Source: Erigeron canadensis (taxonomy: Eukaryota > Streptophyta > Magnoliopsida > Asterales > Asteraceae). From it: 64,000 bases of DNA. Position numbers and translations under genes: made by a program. Below the pieces are notes generated by a model, which saw only the letters and a list, made by a program, of their open reading frames with translations, had not been told where the DNA came from and made no database searches. The DNA lies in contig NC_057768.1 of NCBI RefSeq assembly GCF_010389155.1, positions 8,058,501-8,122,500 of the forward strand, in the 5' to 3' direction. How positions within the stretch are numbered: the first letter of the stretch is position 1; each line of letters opens with the position of its first letter. This document shows, in pieces, positions 24,052 through 35,616 of the stretch.

Positions 24052-27000
24052 TGTAACAACCCTCATTTTCCAACTAGGACAATTTACTTGGACTTATTTA
24101 GACATATAATTCTAGAGGATTATTGAGAGGATTTGTCTTCTAGACATTAAGGCATAGTGATACTTTCTCTCTAGTTCAACGGAATGCCCAAAAATAGCTA
24201 GTTATCTTAGAAATGCCAAAACATGAGACAATCTCAAAGTAAAGAAATAATGACAATCTTATAAGAATGTAACCATAATCAATCGAATCAACTTCAAGAA
24301 TATGTAAAGTAACAACGAGTTTATAAGTATTTAATCTAACAAACAAGTCTATATGCATCCAAAATATAATTAACAACTCAAATATAGAAGGTACATCAAG
24401 AAAATTTTATAAAAATTATATACACATGACATACATATATATGCATGTATAAGACATACAACTAATAAAAGTGTAACCATAATTTATAACTAGCTAGCTT
24501 ACATTTATAAAACTCTTACAACTAGTTCATTTATTCTTAAACTCTCATATTTTACATGAATTCACCATCAAACGTATCAACTAATCCAAAACACACCCAC
24601 ATTTTGAACTTAGACACCATTTTGGACCAAATACACCTACACCACAACTCCACCACTTGAGCTAGCCAATGAGGATCACCATACCACTTCACTTGACCAA
24701 TAAACACTCTCCCAACCCATTTCCCTGCCCTCCTTCACGTGATGAAGGCTTGGGTGAACCATCACTCTCTCATTTTACACTCAAACAACTCACACACACT
24801 CCTAAAGATGCTTTAAACTCTCTCTCTTTCTCTTTTTGGTTTCCAGCAGAAAAATGGGGCAAAAACACCCCTAAAACTTAACAATAAATCATCAAACAAA
24901 CAAGTGATCCTTTCTATAATGTAAGGAGCAAAGCCATGAAGGGTTGGAGCATGGATGATGATGCAAAATCAGCCCCCAATAGCCTTAAAACTCACGACTA
25001 GGAGGCTGTCCGAACAGCCCTCTTCCTTCTTGATTTCGAGCCACACGCAAGCCCAAACGGAACTCAAATTTAATCTAAACTATTGTAATAATAACCCTTC
25101 TTGTTGATCTATCATTGAAAATCATGCATGAAGCCGATTTGGTGGTCACAAGTCTCAAAAATCAGCCCCATCACCACCATATTCGATCCATCTAAGGTTG
25201 TTCTCTCAAAACCGATTTCAATACATATTTATCTATAAATTTTTCAATGATCCATTAATGCTTTTGAGTTTAATTATCAGTAAATATGTGTTTTACAAGT
25301 AAATAATGCATATTATGTTGAGAAAATACAAGATCTTTACATGCATGTTGTTTTTAGGATGATCAAGAGATGTTTTGGCAAGAATCATGTTAATCAATTA
25401 TGTTTTGTATAAGCTCAGTTGAAAATGATGATGAATGATCTTGAAATTTGTTTAAAAGCTGAATAATTGATGTTAAGAGATACAAAATAAAGTGATAATA
25501 TTGTTAATGGCAATTTAGAGGCTAAGAAAAGCAACCAACACCATTGGTGAGTTGATATAATCAAGAACATTCTGACAGAAATAATGTTCTATCTTAAATC
25601 GGGTGAACTGAACATGTGAGGCAGATTCAAGAAAAACTTTCAAAATAAAAGTTGTAGATAAACGAGTTAAGTTTAACCTCCAACTGGAATTACTCAAAAA
25701 TACTGAACCAAATGAAAGATATGATTTTTCTACTGAAACTGGTCAAAACTCTAATTTGGTATGAATATTTTATAAACTTTAACAATTTTTATCTCCTAAA
25801 CCAAAAGTCTTCAGGAGGTCATACTTGGTGGGAAGTAATTTCAATGTGACCTGAACTGAAAATAAAATCATGGGATTTTTCCAACAATTAAAACCCCAAG
25901 AACTTTTATAAAACTTCTGATGTCGCAAGCAGTGCCCATTCGGGACAGTTTGTGTTTGGATAATTTGTAAGGACACCAAACATCATCTAAAAATTCACAA
26001 AAATACTAGATACATATAAGTCACTGTGTAAAAATCATGAAGGTCCAAATAATTCGGCTTGACCCCAAAATAGTAGCCAACATTTCATAAAAATCTGAAT
26101 TAAAAACAGAAAATTTGAAAGGAAACTAACTATTTGTATAATGGGCTAAAAGATGCACTAAAGACCATAATGGGCTAACCCGGCCCAAATACTAAACCCA
26201 TAGAACCATAAATCAGTAGGCCCACTTGGCCCAACAAACCATAAAGTCCAATAACCAATATAACCCATTAAGCACATAACCCAAATAAGGTTAAGCCCAA
26301 TAATTAAATTAAGCCCAAGTCACTTAAAAACCCATCACATTTTGGCCCAATTGATAATGGCCCATAACACTTAAACGAATTTCATGAGATAAGTGTAATC
26401 AAAATAAAACAAAGATAATTAAGTGAGATAGACATAAGTAATTATGTTAACCAAGCTATATATTGATACACAAATGCTAATTCGCGCTAAAATCGGTTAC
26501 ACAACAAATGATGAATAAGGATAACATAACTCAATATGGCATTTCTATATGATAACCTAATATATCAAGTGAAACCACAAATGAAGCCAAGTTACCGAAA
26601 ATCTAACAACTTATAACTACGCATGTAATGAAAGTAACCTTTCTCACCATAAATCTCTACAACCAAAATGATGCGAATGTTATCAATATACTTGGATCCC
26701 ACAATTTATAGCAACATAATGAAAGTGGCATTTCTAGATAATGGCTTAAGATAGGAACTTATGTATATTAGTCATCTCGTAGGGATAGTCTTGGCTTTGA
26801 AATGTGGATGAGGACCATGATGAAATATATGATCAAGGAAGCAATAGATGGGAAGTACCCATTTTGGATATATAGATATAATGCTCGGCATATCAAGGTG
26901 AGTCATAGCCCCCTTTCAAACTATTTTATGTGTTTAACTATCGGGGTGAAAAGCATGATATATAAATTAAATTGCTTATATATATATATATATATGAAAT

Positions 27001-28164
27001 GATTCTTGATATAATGATTATGAAATGAACTTGTTTCGTATGTTCAAGGTGATAAATGTTTTATGATGAGCTTGAGTTTTGTCAACCCATTTTCTTTCGG
27101 TACACTACTATTCCGAAAGTGGAGGCCTGTAGTTAGAGAGTTGCGCAACTAGGTTTCGTCTACCCACCCATAAGTGTAACGCTGGAAGGTTGGTTGCCTT
27201 CGTGACGACCCTCACTTTCAGTCCGACCATAGTGGTGCTCTAGCTACTTTGAATTTGAATGGTCGTCTCCATGGCACGACCCTATTATTATTAATACGGC
27301 ACTTGTTGACAGCTTGTGCTATGAAATGAATTATATATATATTATTGGACTTAATAAAATGGTAGTAGTAGTGGCTCAAACATTTACTCATCAAAAAAAT
27401 TACTTGAATTATTCCCTTGTGGCTAAATGAAATTGATATTATTATGTTGAATATTATGAATTGAACATACGGTTTGGGTATTAGACCCTATATGGAATCT
27501 TGAAAGTTGTTGAATTTGGTGATAATGGAATCTTGATAACCGAATGATTTTGAGTATGATATACGATAAATCGATTGATATATTTTCTCTCATAATGATT
27601 TTGATAAATGAGAACTTTATAAGTTACCATGGATTCTTTCAAGTCTTGAAATGACATTATAGTATTTGGAAAGCTTGATGGTTTGATATGAGAATTTTGT
27701 CGGTCTTATGGTTTGGGAATTTCGAAATGTAACAATAATATACTTTCTAAGTGTTAAAATGGGCATGTACCAAGATTTATATAAAAACCTATGCACTCAC
27801 CAACTACGTTTTCGTAGTTGACACTTTTTCTTCATGTTTTTCAGGAACTAAGCTTAAGCATTGAGGATTTATGTGCTTCCTGATTATTTGCATTGCACTT
27901 TGGAGTCAAAGATCAAACCTTGTGATAGGCAATGGAATCCGCCTTGATCATTGTAGTTTACTATTTCATATGCTTGTTATTTGGTTCGTGGACTTAATAT
28001 CCAAGTACGGTGGACGCATTTGTACTTGGAAATTGGTTCACATGTTTGTACATTGTAAATTCTTTTTATCAAATAAAGCTATGGTGAATGTTATTTATAA
28101 TCCTTTGTTTTGAATACTCGACTTTCTGTACATCTCATTGTTCCGCCTTAGTTGGGGTGTTACA
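24052..28164. mobile_element. Solo LTR of 4.1 kb with perfect CTTAC target-site duplication
   Basis: The block begins TGTAACA and ends TGTTACA. It is flanked on both sides by CTTAC (24047-24051 and 28165-28169), a 5-base target duplication. No primer-binding site, polypurine tract or pol sequence is seen inside, so it is most simply a solo LTR left by recombination between two LTRs of a gypsy-like element. An AATAAA signal lies near 28070. It interrupts the CACTA transposase between the lines ending RVNDGK and starting LTHPRDS. All small reading frames inside are unrelated to known proteins. Confidence 0.85.
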
Positions 28165-28199
28165 CTTACCATCATTAACTCGACCTTGTGCATGCCAAA

Positions 28200-28985
28200 T
28201 TAAGTCTTATACAACTTTTGGTGACGAAAACATTCTTCTAAATCTAGGGACAGGCGGAAAATACAACATAACTTTTCTCGGCACGTCTTTGGTATTCTTC
28301 TAGCTTCCAACGAGATGTGCCCCAAGTTGGACAAGTAGAATTTGTCCTTATGTTCATTCCAGAATAGAGCACAATCATTTTCACATGCATGAATTTTCTC
28401 ATATTCTAGAGTAATTCCTTTTAGCAGCTTCTTGGCCTCATATATCGAGTTAGGAATTGTATTGTTTAAAGGCAAAACATCTTTTAGAACACCAAACAAA
28501 GCATCAAAACTAGTATCTGACCAACCAATTTGACCCTTCAAATGTTCGAATTTCAATAAACCATTAAGAGTATTATACTTTGACCCTACGTATAGTGGCT
28601 TATCACATTCTTCAAGAAGTGATTTCAATGAATCAAGATCATTCTCTTCATACGTGAAGGCATCATGTACCATATCCTTTGTATAATCAAACTCGGGAGG
28701 CCTAGATTCATCAGGGTATGTAGAGAATGATGTAACATTAGAAAGATTTTTTTCGTGGAAAGACCAAATTTTACAATTTTCATCGAAACCGTGGGCAAAC
28801 AGATGATAACGCACAATATCAATCGAGTAGTGAATCAAATTGATACAATTCACACAAGGACATGGAATAATTCTAAGTTTTTATCATTACTTTGCGCAAA
28901 CTCTAAAAAGGCTTTGACACATTCGTCATAGGCCGTTGATAATCTATTAGACGAAATCTATGATTTATCCACGACCTTTGCATTA
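28200..28985 (-). pseudogene. CACTA transposase, N-terminal part (Transpos_assoc-like region, broken)
   Basis: Minus-strand reading gives NRLSTAYDECVKAFLEFAQS, then after a one-base frameshift near 28880 CPCVNCINLIHYSIDIV and HLFAHGFDENCKIWSFHEK, the zinc-binding transposase-associated domain of CACTA elements. It goes on through LLEECDKPLYVGSKY, GWSDTSFDALFGVLKDVLP and YEKIHACENDCALFW, all typical of TNP2-type transposases. It ends near 28200 in a stop. The catalytic half lies beyond the inserted solo LTR. The usual start region (DKSWI) is seen with a stop. Confidence 0.85.
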
Positions 28986-29599
28986 AAAAAAGAAACTAAA
29001 ATACAAAAATTTAAACCTTTTTGCATTAAATATAGACACAGATAATAGATATATAGATACAAATACATATAGATATATTTTTGCATTCAATATAGACACA
29101 GATACATATATATAGCTATATAGACACATATAAATATATAGATATCAAATATATTTGCATTCAATATAGATATACAGACACAGATACATATATATACATG
29201 TAGATATATATACTATAATCAATATATATACATATATACATATATAATCAATAATAATAATTTTTAACAAAAAGAGAGTGAAATTAAAATTGAACAATTG
29301 AACAATCTGAACAGTAAAGAGGATTTTGCAGCAGTAAAGAGGCTTCGTTCGTCTTCAATTATTCGTCTTTAACGGTAATTTTAGGGCTTCGATTTGTAGC
29401 AGCAAAGAGGATTTTGTAGCAGTAAGTAGGATTTGTTATGAAAATGTTCATCTCATCTTTAAATTCTTCATTGTTAATCGTATGATTTGTAGCAGCAAAG
29501 AAGGTTTTTTTTTTTTGTGAGGGGGGGGGGGTTGTCAATAGTGCGCGGGAAACAAAATAATAAGACGACATTTAGGATGACACGTAAAGAAAGTGTAGC

Positions 29600-29758
29600 C
29601 CGTGTTACACTACCTTTTTTTATGACACTAAAAAATGCGTGTCATAAACCCTTCAGATTTTACAATTATGACAGTATTTTTGTGACACACGATTTGCTTG
29701 TCATTAAAATGTGTATGTCATAAATTAGGTGTCATTAAAGGCTATTTTTATAGTAGTG
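29600..29758 (-). repeat. CACTA terminal and subterminal repeats
   Basis: The outermost bases, read on the minus strand from 29758, are CACTACTATAAAAATAGCC. Inside are at least five variants of tgtcataaa or tgtcattaa in both orientations (for example 29619-29632, 29637-29646, 29698-29707, 29717-29723, 29730-29738). CACTA transposases bind such subterminal motifs. Just inside, at 29508-29531, a T run abuts an 11-base G run. Confidence 0.7.
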
Positions 29759-30336
29759 CCTTCACGCTAATATACAACATGAAATCTGCCAAATTATAAT
29801 TGAAGCTCATATGATGTCATTGATCTGTTTGACGAAATGCAAGGAGATTTAAAGCATCATACTACTTAAAAGAGCTCTTCCGAATCAATATACTATGTTG
29901 TGCTCATGTAAAAAGGTATGGATGAGCAATTGAGCATGAATTGGTTTGGGTCGGTTTTGACTCAAAATCCATACCGAAGGTTTTAGTTTTTTAAAAAAAA
30001 ACAAGGAACTGTTGGATTTGGTTTTGGTTTATCGGATCGGTTTGGTTCATTTTTTGGTTTAATTAACGTTATTTTTTTTTATTACGTTTCATGTGATATA
30101 CGCCAATGATTGTGCCTTTCAACCATGATGTGAACATGGTTTATTATGCAACTAGATTATATCCCGCGTAATACGCGGATAAACATATATATAACTAATA
30201 AAATACTAACATTTTATGATATCGTATATTGATACATTGTAAATAAAATGTGCTGAAAAACAATAATGTTACTGGTTACATTAATGTTATTTACATATAA
30301 TTAAATGAGTTTAAATATATATAGAAAAAGACATTC

Positions 30337-30375
<39 letters not shown>

Positions 30376-30890
30376 TTCTCCACATACTTAACTTTCATAG
30401 TAAATTTGTATCATTTTTTAATTTAACACATATAGATAAAGAAAAATGTTACAATTTAATGATGTTTTCATTTTTATAACTTTTTTTTTATGTTTTATTT
30501 AAATACCATAAGATATTAACGATATAAAGTTAAATACTTATAATTATAATCAATATTTATTACGTTATATGATATAAACATATATAAAGTCATAATTTAA
30601 TAACTAAAAAAATCAAAAAAGAAATTTTAAAAAAAAATATATAAAGTTTATGAATTAATTTTTCATAATTATATCATTAATTTAAATACTTTCAATAAAT
30701 ATAAAACATAGAGAATTATTTTTCATAATTAATGACCATATTTAAGTATATTAAATTAAAATTAAATTTAATAAAGCTATAAATGGTATATGACATCATC
30801 ATTATGATCTAATGGCTCTAATTAAAAGTTAAGTTTCATCCAATGGTCCAAACTTCTCCATTTTAGAATTAAGGTTTCTCTTTTATATAT
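29759..30890. other. Gene-free AT-rich region with a Helitron end and TA microsatellite
   Basis: No gene recognised. Contains the minus-strand Helitron end at 30151-30178 and a TA microsatellite at about 30342-30370. The stretch 30180-30860 is extremely AT-rich with long A runs and may be the body of a non-autonomous Helitron reaching from that end. Confidence 0.45.
30151..30178 (-). mobile_element. Helitron 3' terminus (minus strand)
   Basis: Read on the minus strand: a hairpin CCGCGTA-T-TACGCGG (30178-30164), a short AT spacer, then CTAGT (30155-30151). This fits the Helitron 3' signature, with the body to the right. The 5' end was not found; the solo LTR at 30891 may interrupt it. Confidence 0.55.
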
Positions 30891-33498
30891 TGTAACACCC
30901 GTCATTTAAAAATCTGGATTTTCAAAAACTTTCGCCTAAAGGCGTTTAATAATAGCGGAAAGGATCTCATATAAATCTGCCCATCCGTAACCGGATGAAA
31001 CATGTGAAAACATTTGGTGTTACTATATGCATCATCGAAATAATAAAAGAAAATCCAAGTCTTGGCACCAACATAAATGCCAAGCATTATTACATAGTTT
31101 TTAATCATAATATCATAAATGAAGTAGCCAAACAAAAGGCTAAGGGTAGCTTAAGCATCAAGAACATAAATGCTATCGTCTTTAATGTCTCTACCCATCC
31201 TCACCAAGTTATTCTTTCTTTAGCTCCAAACTCATCTAATCTGATGGCACAACATTTTCAAAGAGCAAGTGTTAGCTAATAAATTAGCTAAGTAAGAATG
31301 ACATATTTGAAAACATTTGCCAATTAGCTATATTAACAAAAGCATATCATCGTTATATGTTAATATCACATGAGCATCATAAACGTCATAAACATAAGAG
31401 AACACCATGAACATCATAAGCATCATATAGCATAACACATCAGGAATTCATCGTAGTCCTAAATGTGTCTATCATCATAAAGCTTTACTTTTCATCTTTT
31501 TTTACTTTCTTTATTTCTTTACTTTTCTTTTGCCTAGACGTAGGCTATGTGATATAAGCCACACATACTTAGGGATGTGGGGTTGTGTGTAGGCGGTCAT
31601 AGACCATACAGGGAGTCCAAACAACCGACATGATGGGTAACCAATAAGGGGTCCATCGGCGTCGTTAAGGAAAGACAAAGTCATTTCCAACTGAATAAAC
31701 CGTTTATGCCTTTACGCATTGGTGGTTAGTTACTCCGCCCAGAATAAACAAACATAACTATGCCATAAGAAGCAACTCAAGTGACCACGTATGCACTAGC
31801 TTTACAACTAGCACGGGTTAAGCTTAACACAACTTTAAATATGCTCGAGACTTCTTTATTACATTAGTTTAGACTACACTTTCACCTAAACTAATCACTT
31901 TTATCCTTACTTTATATTAACGTAGGCTACACTTTCACCTAAGTTAATCACATATCATCTTTACTTTAGGGCCCTTAACTTGCACATGAACATGGCAATC
32001 CTAATCAAAGGACTAGTGACTAGGTGATCAAGCCACACATATAATCATATAATAAACATATCATCACTTCATGATCATATAACATAATCATAACACATTC
32101 CATAATCACCTATCATAATCATATCATCATTACATATTCACTTTACATAAGTATATCATTACATCATGATCATTTAGCTTAAGCATAACATCGTATCATG
32201 ATCACATAACATAAACATGGCATCATATCATATTCACATTTCATAAGCATATCATCATTCCATAATATGAGAACTTACTTTATGCCTTTGCAACCTGTAT
32301 ATACATGTTATTCATTATAGAAAGGTAAGAATCATATCCCATATCAACCTCCCATAATCCCCTTTACTTTACTTTTAATCATACATAAACGTTTGGAAGG
32401 TTTTACTTATGAAAACGTATTTTGTTGTACCACCAGGTGACAAAAGATGTTATCTTACCTCGGTACAGCTTACCAACCAGTTATGAGTATCTTACAGTGC
32501 TTGCTAAGTGCTCCCGACTACCTAGAATGAGTACAAGATCGACATATAAGCTAAACGAAGTGTTTTGTGCAAACTGGACATCAGGTGCGTCGCACCCCCT
32601 AACTGGTCGGTCGCACCAGTCAACTAAAAACTCAGATTAGATACAGGTGCGCCGCACCAGCCCTTGGTGCGTCGCATATCGGGCTCCATCGAAAATCCAA
32701 AATCCCAATCTGGGCAGTGGTGTGTCGCACCACCCATTTAGTGCGTCGCACCTGGGGTGCCGACCAGCAACTCAACTTTTAAACTTGCTCTAAACGATTC
32801 CCATTCGATCTCAAACCCTTAGCCCGACCTGGGGACATAAAATTGACCTTTTTAATGATACTTTTGATGACTCAAATCAATCAATTGATATTTTAATCCT
32901 TTGCAACATAAATCAATCATTGAATCATCGGAATAACATGAAATCGGTAACCGTTTAATCAATTAACCCAACCCAAACCCCATGGCCTGGATTGAAAACT
33001 CATCTATGACTCATAAGATTAGATTTCAAGGAGAATATTGCCTATATCACCTGTAGATACTTTAGGGGATTCAAGATCTTAACAAAACTTGATCAATACG
33101 GCACGAAACAATGAAAGCTTGGAGGGAACTTGCTTTGAGAGGGAGGGAGGAATGGCTGGAGGTTTCCTCACGTATGGGACTGATTTTTGTGACAATTAGG
33201 GATACCTAATTGCACCTTAACCCCTGGCCATCAACTCCTAATCTTGCACTTTGGGTCCCTCAACTTCTAAACTTGACTTTCTTAACTTAAACCTCTATCG
33301 GGAGTCTTAACATTCTAACAAGCACTTAATTACTTAACTTTACTTCAATTACTTTCATTAATCATCATATCGATCATTTCATATTAAACACATAAGCATT
33401 TAATCACGTAATCCCATATAGGGCACATAAACACAACGGACCTAACGTTAACTAACGGAAAGTCTAATAGTCAAACATAAAAAGTTTGGGATGTTACA
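30891..33498. mobile_element. Solo LTR (2.6 kb) related to the gypsy array, TATAT target-site duplication
   Basis: Begins TGTAACACCC and ends GGATGTTACA; both flanks read TATAT (30886-30890 and 33499-33503), consistent with a 5-base target duplication although the motif is low in complexity. The start (cgtcatttaaaaat, ttcgcctaa-ggcg) and the end (cctaacgtta...aaaagtttgggatgttaca) match the LTRs at 11995-20429, but with many differences, so it is a related, older or different subfamily. No internal retroelement sequence follows. It carries the GTGCGTCGCACC palindrome cluster at 32584-32753. Confidence 0.82.
32584..32753. repeat. GTGCG-[TC]-CGCAC palindrome cluster inside the solo LTR
   Basis: Units at 32584-32596 (GGTGCGTCGCACC), 32646-32658 (GGTGCGCCGCACC), about 32666-32676 and two more near 32720-32753. 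They stand out as GC-rich and CpG-rich in an otherwise AT-rich LTR. Confidence 0.75.
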
Positions 33499-34015
33499 TA
33501 TATATTTAGAGATGTTTCCGTTACTATAATTTATTTTTATTGTAGTCTTGCGATACTTAGTCGTCAGGTTTGATTACTTACCTCTTACACTCTATTATTT
33601 TTTCCCCGTATGGCCAGAGGTCTTTATGAAAGCAGTCGTTTTGCCTCCCCATACCCTGTTTTGGTTTTGGTAGAATATGGATACGATTGTTTTTGTTGTT
33701 GTACACTAATAATATGCTATTAGAAGAAACGACATCTGATTTTCGATTCCATACTTGCTAAAACTTACGAAATGTATAACCAATTATCATTATTTACGTG
33801 TTTAATAATACATAGATCCGTCAAAACTAACAAAATCACCCTTTTAATTTTATTTACCATTTTGATGAATATATATCCAAGATGGATGCACAAAAAAAAA
33901 ATTGTTTTTTTCTCTCGGTTTTGACGGATCAATATGTTGTTAAACACTTAAATAATGATAATAAGTTATACACTATGTTGGTTTTATGAACTTATAATGC
34001 ATCACTATATATATA
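33499..34015. other. Gene-free spacer
   Basis: About 500 bases between the solo LTR and the first TA-anchored MITE. It is AT-rich; no protein-like frame, RNA gene or repeat boundary can be supported. Confidence 0.5.
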
Positions 34016-34222
34016 TAGGTTTTAGGTAAAATAAAACAAATATTAATATAAAACAAATAAAACAATAGGTTTCTCTTCACTGAAAATCACTATGCATCAT
34101 AAATTTTTTTTTGCATTAATTGGTTCGTGAATCTTCGTGCATCAATATAACTATGATCTAAGGATTAAGATCTTGTCTTATTTGTTTTACTTTAATACTT
34201 GTTTTATAATACTCAACCCCTA
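34016..34222. mobile_element. MITE with terminal inverted repeats in a TA tract
   Basis: The left end (taggttttaggtaaaataaa) and the right end are inverted copies: the reverse complement of the right end reads taggggttgagtattataaa. The similarity runs on for about 45 bases through caaata-ttaa and aaacaaataa motifs. TA repeats lie outside on both sides. No coding capacity. Confidence 0.6.
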
Positions 34223-34238
34223 TATATATATATATATA

Positions 34239-34610
34239 GGGGTTGTCCCCATCTAAGCTTAGAGGAGATTAAACGTTTGACGTTTTTGTGGATTTCCAAC
34301 GGAGCTAGTGGTGCAATGAGTGATTGGGATGTTTGGAGCAGCAGTCAGCTGACCATGTGTCTCTTAATTTGTATTTTTCTTCTTTTCATTTTCTCATCAT
34401 TGTATTGTTCTAGCTTCTTGCTACTTTGCTATTGCTTTGATAATAACATATTTTGCCTTTGCTATTAAAAAAAAAAAATAGATGGGAACCCCTCACAATT
34501 TATTTTTTTAATCCATAAATATCATCGGGGCCCTATCATTTGTTTAAAATAAAATATTTGTGCGTGAGGGATTTCCCATTTATTCTTAGATGGAGATGGA
34601 GATCAACCCC
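34239..34610. mobile_element. MITE with GGGGTTG terminal repeats in a TA tract
   Basis: Left end ggggttgtccccatctaag (34239-34257) and right end, which reads ggggttgatctccatctcc and then catctaag in reverse complement (34610-34584), form terminal inverted repeats. The left side abuts an 18-base TA repeat shared with the neighbouring MITE; the right side is close to another TA repeat (34625-34640). No coding capacity recognised. Confidence 0.6.
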
Positions 34611-35536
34611 ATATTCACTTTTCCATATATATATATATATATTCCATATATATGTATATATATATCTATATAAATATAAATATTAAAACTGTAAGAATTA
34701 TAGCATTTTAAAGCATTCTTTAATTTAAAGCTATTTTTAAAAATTGCCATATAGGTCTTTATCCTATGTGGCATCTTTATAATTTTTTTACAATATATAA
34801 ATCCACAAAGTTATATTATCTAAATATATTTATTTAAATAAAAATAAAATATATATATACACAAATTTTTAAAAAAGCAAAAGTAAAAGATCAAATCCTA
34901 CATTATGATAGAAACCGTATGAACTGAAAATCTATGTACAAAATTAGAAATTATTTAGTTTTCAAAATTTTTATATCTTATTCTTTTGTCTACTATAACC
35001 AATAACCAATAGTATATATCATATTGTGATTTAGTGTTTTTTTTTTTTTAATATCATTTTCTTGGTAGTGATTTACGTTTTTGAAGCATTAGTTTGTTCT
35101 TTGTAATATGCTGTAATTTTAATTTGGTTTTAACTATATTTAAAGCTTTTCGGTTTTTATGAATTTTAATATTTGATGAAGCAAGTTTCATGAAACTATT
35201 TCATTTGAATGAGTGTCATGAAATTCTAATAAATCACATCACCTATCACTTTGCAAAAAATAACATATCATTATGATTTTACATTACATTTATATTTTAA
35301 CTTAATTTTATGTTAATTAGTATTGCATGAAGTACAGTATAATATAAGATTAAGAAAAAAGTCATACAAATATATTTTAGTTCTTTTTTTTTTAGTTTCG
35401 TTAGACTCAATATATAATGAAAAGACAGCATGAAATATGAATCACAAACATTTTTCTACCAATTTTTTATTTAGCCTTTTCGTAATCTTCTACTTTGATT
35501 GTATAATTGCGTATTGAAAGCAAAAACATTAGATAA

Positions 35537-35569
35537 CCGCGCATCATGCGGGGTAAAATACCTAGCTAG
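35537..35569 (+). mobile_element. Helitron 3' terminus (plus strand)
   Basis: Hairpin CCGCGCAT-C-ATGCGGGG (35537-35552, one mispair), spacer gtaaaatac, then CTAGCTAG followed by T. This is a good match to plant Helitron 3' ends. The body lies to the left. Confidence 0.55.
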
Positions 35570-35578
35570 TATATATAT

Positions 35579-35606
35579 ATTAGTTTTAATATCCGTACGA
35601 TGTACG
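35579..35606 (-). mobile_element. Helitron-like 3' terminus (minus strand), facing the previous one
   Basis: On the minus strand: hairpin CGTAC-ATC-GTACG (35606-35594), ten-base spacer, then CTAAT (35583-35579), which fits CTRRT. The body would lie to the right. A ten-base TA stretch separates it from the plus-strand end at 35569. Confidence 0.45.
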
Positions 35607-35616
35607 AATTAACTAG

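Larger units (their letters stand above)
23192..29758 (-). mobile_element. Degenerate CACTA (En/Spm) DNA transposon, split by a solo LTR
   Basis: Minus-strand TNP2-type transposase pieces at 28985-28200 and 24046-23359, and a CACTA terminal repeat at 29758 (CACTACTATAAAAATAGCC read inward), define this element. Subterminal repeats of tgtcataaa/tgtcattaaa type fill 29600-29758, as expected for CACTA ends. The other end is not visible and may have been lost to the Helitron ending at 23191. A 4.1-kb solo LTR sits inside. Stops and frameshifts show it is dead. Confidence 0.85.
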
